From the NCBI RefSeq assembly GCF_030272615.1, contig NC_081406.1:480348900-480412899 (forward strand): a stretch of 64,000 nt of DNA. The letters run 5' to 3'. A program made the position numbers and the translations under genes. How positions within the stretch are numbered: the first letter of the stretch is position 1; the number at the start of each line of letters is the position of its first letter. Source of the DNA: Cryptomeria japonica (Eukaryota > Streptophyta > Pinopsida > Cupressales > Cupressaceae). Positions 23,700 to 33,425 of this stretch are shown piece by piece. The notes beneath the pieces are model-generated. The model worked only from the letters and a program-made list of their open reading frames with translations. It did not search any database and had not been told where the DNA came from.

Positions 23700-25195
23700 C
23701 AACATAATAATCAACAACAAAAATAGAGAAATAAATCAGTGTCTAAAGAAGAAAACTGGCAAGAAAAGTTACATCAAGTGGCCGAAATAGTAACTAATAA
23801 ACAAAAGAAGCAAGAAGAACATGAAAAGAAAGAAGAGGAGATTACCATCCAAGACAAAGAAAAATCTTGTCAACAAGTTCTGAAAATACAAACAAAGGCA
23901 AAGTCTGAACAAGATATTCCAGAAGCAGTAAAAATAGAGATGACAGAAATCAGAGAACTTTTTGCACCATACAACATTCCAGTATGGTATAGTGGAGTAA
24001 TCTTAGATTAGGATTCAGAAACAAATTCTAATGAACATGAATGGAGTCCAGATGTCTTATCCACTACATCAAGTAAAGAACATAATGAAGATCAAGCAGC
24101 TATCACGAAAGAACACTTGTCTATAGCAGAACAAAAGATGAAGTTAGAAAGAAGGCAAGAAAAACTGAGAATTCAGAGAAAAGAGGTGTATGCAAAAAGG
24201 AAAGGAAATGACAAAGACAAAGAAGCAATGCCATAGGAAGCACAAACACAGATCAGATATGGAAGAACCATGGAAGAGCTAAGAAATAGTCAAGTTGGAC
24301 TAACTATTAGTCCAGAAGAAGTTGAGTTTGAAAGAAGACAAAATCTATTAAAAGAATCCACTTTACCATGTGAACAAATATGTCAACTCCAAAATGAAAA
24401 TGAGATCAATCAAGAAAGGATTTGTAGTATCAAAGATGTGTGTGTGGATATAATCCATTCATTTAAGGGACAAACGTCAGTTGAAGAACCACTTGAGTGT
24501 GAACTACAAAATTCTAATATTAATTTTGTTGACTAATTCGGAAATGCTTGAGAAAGACAATTCTCAAAAACATTTAATCTATGACAATACCTATTCTACG
24601 CCAATTTATGACCATTATGTCATGAACATGGAAACACCTAATGATGACAGTGATTATGATTTACCCCTTCTACATCCTGAACTAATTGATTGGGATAATT
24701 TAGACAACCCCGAACTAAATGTTTTTTCCAATGATCATGACTTAGTCATGTACCTTAACATTGTCAAACCCATCCATCCTAAGATATCTTCCATTGTAGA
24801 ATCAAGTGATGTTTCTCATAGTCAGGAGAATGCCAAACTTTCCAGTCGCAAAAGAGAAATAAAACAAGGAAAGAGACCTATTGTTGAAAACCATTTCATG
24901 GCAACATTAGATCAATCAAAAGAGAAAACAAAGGGCGTATCTAATGGTGAAAACCTCCTTGAGGTGCCAGAAGATGGAAAGTTTGACATTTTTCCAGCAT
25001 ATTTTCAAGAGAGATCTGCTATCTTGATAGAACCAACAGAAGCAGTAAACATTCATACATCAAAAGATCCTAAATTACTTCATTTTGCTGCCTCATTATC
25101 AGAAAGAGAGAGGAAAGAATACATGGAATTCTTTAAGAAAAGACAAATAAATTTTGCTTGGTCTTATGCAGATATGCTAGGACTTAACCTAGATC
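23700..25195 (+). pseudogene. Protease-RT linker of element A
   Basis: A long low-complexity Lys/Glu/Gln-rich stretch (EEHEKKEEEIT, LERRQEKLRIQRK) around IPVWYSGVILD, a stop at 24009-24011, a second stop near 24235, and an acidic part with DDSDYDLPLLHPELIDWD. A Lys-rich block with SKEKTKGVSNGENLLEVPED corresponds to KRKSISNGKNLSEASED in element C. Probably largely helical. No catalytic domain is seen. Confidence 0.75.
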
Positions 25196-25925
25196 TTATC
25201 ATGCATCATCTTAATGTGGATTTAAAAGCAAAACCTGTTAAGCAGAAACTAAGAAAGATGCATCCGCATATTGCTCTCCTTGTCCAAACCGAGCTCAAGA
25301 AACTATTAGAAGTGGGTTTCATAAGACCTATCCAGAATGGGTTTCAAGTATTGTACCAGTATCAAAACAAGACAAGAGCATAAGAGTCTGCACAGATTTT
25401 AGAGATTTGAATAAAGCATGTCCAAAAGATGATTTCTCGCTACCAAACATTGATATCATAGTAGACTTATCAGTCGGACATGAGATGTTTTCATTAATGG
25501 ATGGCTTCTTAGGATATAATCAAATAAGAATCACACCTGAAGATCAAGATAAAACAACTTTCACCTGTGCATGGGGAACATATTGCTGGAATGTTATGCC
25601 ATTTGGGCTTAAGAATGCAGGAGCGACTTATCAAAGGGCTATGATGACAATTTTCCATGACATGATGCATACATTCATGGAAGATTATGTTGATGACATA
25701 CTTGCAAAATCTCACACAAGAAAAGAAAATTTGAACATTCTAAGCAAGATTTTTGATAGGCTAGAAAGATATCAATTGAGATTAAATCCAAAGAAATGTG
25801 CATTTGGGGTAACCTATGGAAAGCTCCTTGGGTACATTATATCAGCTCGTGGCATTGAAGTAGATCCTGGAAAAGTTAAAGCTATCATGGAGATGGAGTC
25901 ACCCAAGAACATAAGTCAATTGTGA
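25196..25925 (+). pseudogene. Reverse transcriptase domain of element A
   Basis: Blocks: IMHHLNVD, KPVKQKLRKMHP, LLEVGFIRPI, a frameshift near 25335, then DFRDLNKACPKDDFSLP, LMDGFLGYNQIRI, PFGLKNAGATYQRAM and YVDD at 25686-25697, ending GYIISARGIEVDP and the SPKNISQL block. All catalytic Asp residues are present. A TGA at 25923-25925 closes it before the RNase H. Confidence 0.95.
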
Positions 25926-26303
25926 TCTTTACAAGGAAGGTTGCAATCAATAAGGAGATTTGTTTCTCAATTGGCTGATAGATGTCTTCCATTTACCCAT
26001 CTTCTACATAAAAATGTTCCATTCAAATGGGATACAAAATGTGAAGAAGCGTTTTTACAAATAAAAGAATATCTTATGAGTCCTCCAGTACTAATATCAC
26101 CAACCAAAGGGAAACCATTGTTACTCTATGTATCAACAACAAGTGTATCATTAGGCGCTCTCCTATCTCAACATGATGATGAAGGAAAGGAAACAACAAT
26201 TTATTATATTAGCACAACACTTGTTGGCTATGAGTTAAATTATTCCTCAATTGAAAATATATGTCTAGTAGTTGTATTTGCAACTCAGAAGCTGTGACAT
26301 TAT
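25926..26303 (+). pseudogene. First RNase H of element A
   Basis: RFVSQLADRCLPFTHLL is the connection. KWDTKCEEAFLQIKEYL, PLLLYVSTTSVSLGALLSQ and IYYISTTLVGYELNYSSIE are the gypsy RNase H motifs. It ends at a TGA (26295-26297) in CTG-TGA-CAT context. The equivalent codon in element C is also TGA (5015-5017). Confidence 0.9.
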
Positions 26304-26903
26304 ATGTTGATTCATTCTGTAAAAATAATAGCAAAGATAGATCCTCTCAAATATCTATTGAGAAAGTCAACATTGACAAGGAGATTAGCCAAATGGGTTA
26401 TGATACTAAGTGAATTTGACATAGAATATGTTGACTGGAAAGCTATTAAGGGACAAGTCATCGCTGATCAATTGGCTGATGCACCTCTACACAATAACAT
26501 GCCTTTGCATATTGAATTTCCTGATGCAGATATCTTGAGAGTAAGTACAAACTTTTGGGAATTGTACTTTGATGGTTCTTATACTAAACATGGATCAGGT
26601 GCAGGAATCTTTTTCATCACACCTCAAGGACACACAATTCTGAAATTGTATAGACTGCGATTTCCATGCACCAATAATACTGCAGAGTATGAAGCATTGG
26701 CTATAGGGCTTAAAATGGCTATTGAATGGAATGTCAAAGAACTACATGTCTATGGTGATTCACAACTTATCATTAATCAAATAAATGATGAATATCAAAC
26801 AAAGGATGATAAGCTTATGCCATACAAACATCTAGTGGAGGAATTTAAAGAACACTTTAAAGAAATCACATTCACCCAAATTCCAAGAAATGAGAATAAA
26901 TAA
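26304..26903 (+). pseudogene. Archaeal-type RNase H (aRH) of element A
   Basis: 200 codons, uninterrupted. The tether has LAKWVMILSEFDIEYVD and QVIADQLADAP. The catalytic core has ELYFDGSYTKHGSGAG (Asp90, nt 26571-26573), NNTAEYEALAIGL (Glu128) and HVYGDSQLIINQI (Asp152). Ends at a TAA after PRNENK. This second RNase H places the element in Tat. Confidence 0.93.
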
Positions 26904-28307
26904 TCAGATGCAATGACTACAATAGCATCTCTCTTGCAAAATAAGGAGAATCAACAGCGTTATGAATTTCTCATGGAAGATATCTTAACCCCTACCATTC
27001 AATCCCAACATACCTATTGAATTTGCCATATATCAGGAACCAATCAATCCTTATATGGTCAAACCTACCAATATTTGAAAGATCATATCCTTCCTCTTGA
27101 ATTATCTCGTAATCAACAAAGAAACTTTATCCATCAGTCCTCTCGCTATACTATTATTGCTGATATCCTATATAGGCGTGGTCTAGATGGTACTTTGTTG
27201 AGATGTCTTGAAAAAGATGAATCTGAGAGAGTTCTTAATGGCATTCATGCAGGTATTTGTGGTACACACTCAAGTGGTTTAACGTTGGCTAAGAAACTTA
27301 TTTGTATGGGTTACTTTTGGCCTACTATGGAAAGCGATTCATTCACCTATGCAAGAAAATGTAAACAATGTCAGATCCATGGAAATCTAATTCATGCACC
27401 AACACAAGAGTTATATCCTATGACAGGATCATGGCCATTTTCACAATGGGGCCTTGATTTGGTGGGAAAGATCAATCCCTCATCTTCTAATGGACATAAG
27501 TTCATTTTGATTGCTACTGAATATTTTACTAAGTGGATTGAAGCAGTGCCTTTAACAACAGTGACAAGAAAAAAAATATCATCATTCATCTTGAATTACA
27601 TAATCTATCGCTATGGAGTTCCTATGACCATTATCACTGATAATGGAAGACCATTCAAAAATCAAGATGTGAAAGAGCTATGTGAACAGTTTCATATCCA
27701 ACATAGGTTCTTTACTCCATATTATCCACAAGGTAATGGTCAAGCTGAGGCATCAAACAAAACTATCTTGAAAATCTTGAAGAAAACAGTCAATGAAGCT
27801 GGAAAAGACTGCCACATTCAGCTAAATCTTGTTCTGTGGGCATACTGAACTAGTGTCTGCACTCCAACAGGGGCAACTCCATATTGTCTGGTCTATGGAT
27901 CAGAAGCTATATTACCTATAGAAGTAGAGATACCTTCTCTATGAGTATCCTTGCACGGTCTTATACCAGAAGAAGAACAACGAGTCTCTTGACTCCAGGA
28001 ACTAGAATTAATTCAGGAACGTCGCCAAATTGCAACATAACATTTGAAGGTATATCAACAAAGAATGACAAGAAGCTATAACCACAGAGTCAAGCCGTGT
28101 ATTTTCTAGATTGGGGATATAGTTCTAAGGGAGAATCCAAGAAATCAGCAAGACCGGGAAAAGAAGGGAAAATTTGAACCGAATTGGCTAGGGCCTTTTG
28201 TCATAGTAGCAACATATGGATCAGGAGCATACAAGTTATCTACCCCTAAAGGTGATTGGTTTGATGAACCTATAAATTCTATCCATCTCAATAAATTCTA
28301 TGCTTGA
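26904..28307 (+). pseudogene. Integrase of element A
   Basis: Numbering from the Met at 27075: zinc finger His58, His65, Cys96, Cys99; catalytic Asp128 (WGLDLVG), Asp189 (TDNGRPFK) and Glu225 (GNGQAEASNK), that is D, D-35-E. The C-terminal domain has IGDIVLRENP and LGPFVIVATYGSGAYKL. Four stops lie at or after 27846. No chromodomain. Family role: inserting cDNA into chromosomes, with a 5-bp target duplication as seen around this element. Confidence 0.95.
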
Positions 28308-28312
28308 GATAA

Positions 28313-28475
28313 AAAGTCCTGAGAAAATCAATAAAAAACATATAAAGTCCTGAGAAAATCAATAAAAAGCATATAAAGTCTTGAGAAAATCAATAAAAAG
28401 CATATAAAGTCCTGAGAAAATCAATAAAAAGCATATAAAGTCCTGAGAAAATCAATAAAAAGCATATAAAATCCA
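28313..28475 (+). repeat. 31-bp tandem repeat, five copies, just after pol
   Basis: Unit AAAGTCCTGAGAAAATCAAT followed by AAAAAGCATAT. Copies start at 28313, 28344, 28375, 28406 and 28437, exactly 31 bases apart, differing at one or two bases. The array starts 5 bases after the polyprotein stop. Not a CRISPR: unit and period are identical, with no spacers. Confidence 0.95.
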
Positions 28476-28491
28476 AAAAAAATGCAATAAA

Positions 28492-28530
28492 TTTAGATAG
28501 TGAAAACCTGGTAAACAGGTGCTATCTAAA
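28492..28530 (+). other. Stem-loop after pol (TTTAGATAG...CTATCTAAA)
   Basis: Perfect 9-base arms at 28492-28500 and 28522-28530 enclose a second short pair CCTG (28507-28510)/CAGG (28516-28519). The inner phrase AAAACCTGGTAAACAGGTGC resembles AAAACCTGGCAAATAAGCACC on minus near 2845-2865 after element C pol, so the region is conserved between copies. Function unknown. Confidence 0.6.
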
Positions 28531-28812
28531 AAGTGAGTTCCTCCATCTATGAAGATCGCTTTGCGCACCTATCCACTCCATCCTATCACGTTTATCACTT
28601 CCATCTATCTTAGCTCATCCATTTTATTTTTCGCACCTATTTCTCTGAATCATTTAGCAAGAAATATGCAGGTTACCAATAGTTATAAATCTTTGACATA
28701 CTTGTTGCAGTCACTGTCTTAGATTTTATCAGAATCAATCATATCTGCATTTGTATCCCGCCATGGTTTGAATCTTGATCAATTCATATATCCATAATAA
28801 ATTTTTGTTTCC

Positions 28813-28826
28813 ATTGGGGGCAAAAT
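28813..28826 (+). other. Internal polypurine-tract-like motif (element A)
   Basis: ATTGGGGGCAAAAT, close in sequence to the LTR-adjacent tract AAACGGGGGCAAAA at 45987-46000, but about 500 bases after pol. Element C has a comparable motif in the same place (2671-2684). Confidence 0.5.
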
Positions 28827-30917
28827 CCTGATTCCTTTTTGCTAAGGTGATCTTTTGAAATCTTTGAAAAATCCAAAACATTTAGAAAACTTAGAAAAAA
28901 CCAAAAACACCTAGGGTTTTGAAATAGATAACGAGCAACAAAGCAACAAAAATCAAGGCATTTCATCAACAACTGAATCATGAAACTTAAAAACTGAAGA
29001 ATCAATCAGCAGGTAATAAAGGATTATCAAAGATCATTTGTCAAGATGATTATATCAATTAATGACCATAAGAACATGTGAATGACATACAAGATTCAAT
29101 GTTTATATCTTGATTTTATTGCTAATCATGTACTCTATGCAACTCAAGGATGTCCATGTAGTGCCCCTACCCTAGTCAGCCTTGCAAAACCAGTTTGACC
29201 TTGGTTGACTTCCTATGTGGCATTCTTGAATGGTTGATTTACCATGATGTAATGTTGTAGATTAGATAATATGAATATTGTGCATACCTGTTAAGGTGCT
29301 TTAGGATCGATTCTTATGTAAGTTTAATTGTCTCCCTAATTCTTGTTATAAATCTCGAGCTAACGCCTTCATTGAATATGTATATATATGTATGCTTGCG
29401 TGACTCATGGGTGCAGGAGATTGCAGGTACAGTACCGCCTAGGTGGGAGGTTCATCTCCATCAAGATTCGCAGGGTTGAGCATACCTCTTTCATCCTTAG
29501 AATTTGGATTAGGTGGTCGTAAAACCCTCGTCTTGCCTTAGCCATGATCAGGTGAGCATCGTGCATGGTCCGTCGGGTTCCTTTTTCATTTGGGTTTGCG
29601 TGTCGCGTGATTGGTGGACTATCTTGGTTTGCATGCCTTGCGTGTGGTAAAATGGAGTGCTTTATCCTAAGTATTTAATGTGTTCATTTACTCATTAGTA
29701 ATTGAAAAATCAGAATAAATAGGTTTCTTTTAGGTGATTAATCATTAATTAAAAAGGATCGCTATATTTATGGTTGTAGCAAGTTTAAGTATTTAATTTA
29801 ATTTAATGTGTTCATTTACGCATTAGTAATTGAGGAATTAAAATAAATAAGTTTCTTTTATGTGATTAATCATTAATTAAAAAAGATCGCTCTATTTATG
29901 TTTGTAGCAAGTTTAATTTAATGGTTAATTTAAAATCGTGAATTTATCTAGTTTATGCATTTTAAAAGGGAAAGATTTAAAGTTATTTGAAATATAAATA
30001 ATTTAATCTCTTTTGCATTTTGGTAAGGAAAGGTCAATTTTACCCTTTTAAGAAAATCAATTTTGATTAGAAAAGTAAGTTTTATTCATATATATTTTGA
30101 TTTAGTGTGAAAGATTGATTTTGGGAAATTAATTTAATTAAAATATTTTACCCTCATCAATATTGCGAAATAGAAATGTTAGCTTGTTAATATTGAGAAA
30201 ATTAAATTAAATGAGAGAGAAGCATTTTAATTTTAATTAGAAAAGCAAGTTAGATTTTTGAATAGTTGAAAAGAATGATTTCTCATTTTAATTTAAAAGA
30301 TGTTTAAAATTCAAAATTGGGAATTAGGTCAAAATTCATTCTATTTAACCTAGGTTGGAAAATATTTTTGGGGTTGTTGAATTTTTGGGCAAGGATGGAT
30401 TTTTCTACAGCTGCAGGTTGGGCTCTTCTTCAAGGTCTTGCCAAGAATGCTAAAAGAGGTAGGGTTCTTGTTTGCCTTGTTATTTCATTGTAAATAAAAA
30501 AAAAAAAGTGTTTGATTCTCCCTCATGAAATTTTGGTTTAAAAATCCATGAATGTTCTTAAGATTTAAGTTTTTAGTTTTGAGAATATTGATTGTTTTTG
30601 GGTCAAGATTGTTAAAATGGAGTGGATAAATGGGAGTAAATCCATCTGAGGAAGCCAGATTTGTTTTGTGGTTGAGCAAATCTTGCCCATTTGAAAGTTA
30701 TTGTGTATTGGAAAATCATGATCTTGCAAAAAAAAAAATAATAATAATCCCATGTTGTTGTTTTAAAAATTCTGAAAAAATGTGTTTGAGTGACTGTGAA
30801 TGAAAGAAAGTTTGGGGCTTTCGTTTATTACTGTTTTAATTTTTTTTGGGTTATTGTTTTTTTTTATTTTTAAAATCTAATAAACAAAAAAAAAGAGGAT
30901 GAAAATTTCTTGGGGTT

Positions 30918-31190
30918 AGGGTTTGGTGGGCGGAGGAGCCGAAACTCGGCTCGTGCCGCCACGCCCTTCCCCTCCTCCTCGCGGGAGATTCCGCAGGGTC
31001 CCCCTACTCCCGCGGTGGCTGCCCGTGGTGATTGCAGTGAGCGGCGCCCGTGGTGGCTGCAGGGAGTGGCCCCTGCGGTGGCCGCAAGGAGGTGGTCCCA
31101 GTGAGCGGCACTGCGGTGGCCGCGGGGGGGGGGGAGCTGCGGGCCACTCCCATGTTGGGAGGTGGGCCCCGCAGTGGCCTCTCCAGTTTT
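30918..31190 (+). other. CpG-rich block inside the 5' LTR of element B
   Basis: About 270 bases of GC-rich sequence (GGCGGAGGAGCCGAAACTCG, repeated GCGGTGGC/GGTGGCTGC words, a G run at 31124-31133) within an otherwise strongly AT-rich LTR. The edges are sharp on both sides. Open frames through it are Gly/Arg/Ala/Pro-rich and unconvincing. The 3' LTR copy (38978-39220) differs at several CpG sites and in length. Confidence 0.8.
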
Positions 31191-32551
31191 GCCTTTTTAA
31201 AACTATTTTTTATTTATTTATTATTATTTAGAAAAATAATAATAATGACTTAGTTTAATAGTTTTTTTTATTTATTCTCTCTTATTATTAATTATTATTA
31301 ATATATAGTTTATTAATGAGGATTAATAAATATGTATTAAATAATAATTAATTTGGAAGCGGTGAACTATTAAATTATTTTAATATATATATTTTATTAA
31401 TGGGGATGAATATAAATGTATATTAATTGAATTTTAAATTTGGAATTGTGTATTAGTAAATTATTAATGGTTATGTGTTATTATCCAGGAGTTAATAAAT
31501 ATGTGCTAGTTAATAATTATTTTGGATAATTGGAAAATAGGAATATTATATCATTGGGTATTTTTGGAAACATAAATAACATACTTTTGGAAATATTAGG
31601 AATTTAAATAAAAAATCGTTAGGAAAATTTGGCAAGTAAATGATATTTTCATTTAGTAGAATAAATTGTTAATTTATGTTTTTCTCCAAATTGGGAAATA
31701 GGCAAGATTGAACTAGTGCAATTGTGGTATTGAAATTACCTTGTAATGGTGTTTTCTGTTTTCTGTTATTGTATTTTGAGAACTTATCTCTTTTAGAAAA
31801 CTAGATCAACCTTTAAATGTTTGGATCGGTATGGGAAAAGATTGTTCTTTGTTGTTATTGCAGTTGCAAGTTTCTAATTTTTGTATTCGCTTTTGTTTAA
31901 AGTCATGGCAATACTCGGATATGTATGTTTAGACCCTGTCATCTAGCTGAATTGTGGTTGGCCCTAGGTTGGTCAGTATCCTAGTTAGAGTACGGTCAGA
32001 CAAGAGACCTTTGTATTAGCTTTTAATATGCTTAGTGGGAGTCATTTCTATGTAGGGATCATTTAGGATTTATCGATCGAAGTGGTCATTTGTATATTGG
32101 TTGTTGTTCGCCTAAAAGACAGGAATGTAAATGACATGAACCTTATGTAATCTTAACTTAATTGCCAGAGGGGTCTTGCAGTTGAGCAGACCCGGAGATG
32201 TAGCCCTCTAGGGGTGAACTCCGAGATCATTTCTATGTTATGTGATGCTTTTGTCTCTCATTTTTCATAGTTAGTGTTGACATGTATGGATGCACTATGT
32301 TAAGTGTGTAATGGGGATTAAATGAAGATAATTTTTGGAATGCATGTATATAGTCATCTTGTTAAATGCAATAATTAGGATCATAAAAGATCGCAAATAT
32401 GATTATGGAAAGTATTTTGTTAATGTTAATGAAAATAAGTAAGCATGGAAAGAACTCACTAGGCTATGATGAAAATAAAGCATGTAATGAAATTAGATGC
32501 ATGGTATATGGTTAAGGAAAAATTTGAATGAAATGAATGGATAACAATTAT

Positions 32552-33040
32552 TGGATGAACTTGTCATATTACCTAAATTGTAATTCTAATGGATGAACTT
32601 CATTTAGTTACTTACATTTTAATCTCAATAAATGAACATCATCATAATAGCTATATTTTAACTAAATTGGATGAATTCATTTAGTTATTTACGTATTATT
32701 CTAAATAAATGAACTTCATCAAATTAGCTTCATTCTAACTATAATTGGATGAACTCAATTGGATTATCCACATTATAACCTTAATAAATGAACTTCATCC
32801 TAATAGCTACACTTTATCTATAATGGATGAACTCATTGGTTATTTACATTTCAATCTAAATAAATGAACTTCACCTTATTAACTATATTTTAACTATAAT
32901 GGATGAACCCATTTGGTTATGTACATTTTAGCCTTAATAAACGAACTTCATTTTATTAGCTATATTGTAACTAAATTGGATGGACTCGTCAAGATTACCA
33001 TATTTTATCCTTAATGGATGAATTTGCGTGTGATCTATGT
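32552..33040 (+). repeat. 77-78-bp tandem array in the 5' LTR of element B
   Basis: GGATGAA words at 32591, 32669, 32747, 32824, 32901 and 32978 (spacing 78, 78, 77, 77, 77), with half-unit AATGAACTTCAT words between them. About six diverged units. The 3' LTR copy (about 40600-41245) is interrupted by the 186-bp insertion. Confidence 0.85.
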
Positions 33041-33413
33041 TTTAACTTCTATGGGTAAAATTCCTCATGTTAGCCTCATCTTCAACCATAATAGATGAAT
33101 GCTTCCTAATTTCTATAATGTTAATCCACTGAAAAAAGTATATCCATGTTTCAAGTAATAACATGTAATTAAGATATCCTGCTAAATTGGATCAAATGTC
33201 GCGAGTTGAGTTAGGTGTTAGGTTACGTAATGACGTTGGGAAACTCCTTAGGTTCGTTTAGTCTTCCGCTATGTTATCTAATCATTAGATAACTCCAATG
33301 CATCTTAATGTTGTGTCTTATGAATATATTATTAAAAATAAATAAAAATATTTACACTCCATTTGATTGTTTTAGCTTTATCCCTTCAGGGTTTCCTGGC
33401 GGGGCATTACACT

Positions 33414-33425
33414 TGGTATCAGAGC
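33414..33425 (+). other. Primer-binding site of element B (initiator Met tRNA)
   Basis: TGGTATCAGAGC starts two bases after the 5' LTR. It is the standard complement of the plant initiator methionine tRNA 3' end. Confidence 0.95.

Larger units (their letters stand above)
20828..28307 (+). pseudogene. Tat-lineage gag-pol polyprotein of element A, decayed
   Basis: Order: gag, CHHC knuckle, retropepsin, G-patch, Lys/Glu-rich linker, RT (YVDD), RNase H, archaeal-type RNase H and HHCC/DDE integrase. The start ATG at 20828 (MPVWTRAQ) is the first in the gag frame. The end is the stop at 28305-28307 after HLNKFYA. The frame changes near 22170, 24530 and 25335, and there are about a dozen in-frame stops, each at a codon that could derive from Gln or Arg by a single C-to-T change. 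Stops occur in gag, RT/RH junction, RH/aRH junction and integrase, so no functional product is expected. Confidence 0.95.
29157..33411 (+). repeat. 5' LTR of element B
   Basis: 4255 bp. Features in order: TGTAGTGCCCC end; AT-rich part; a deletion of about 50 bases relative to the 3' LTR at about 30390; a CpG-rich block at 30918-31190; AT-rich part; a 77-78-bp tandem array at 32552-33040; GGGGCATTACA end. No coding region. Confidence 0.95.

Noticed and set aside
28313-28475. Regular 31-bp repeats resembling a CRISPR array
   Set aside because: Repeat and period are the same length with no variable spacers, and the setting is a plant retrotransposon.
30910-31253. Arg/Gly/Pro/Ala-rich frames in the CpG-rich block of element B LTR
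   Set aside because: All frames stay open because of GC richness; the 3' LTR copy does not preserve a frame.
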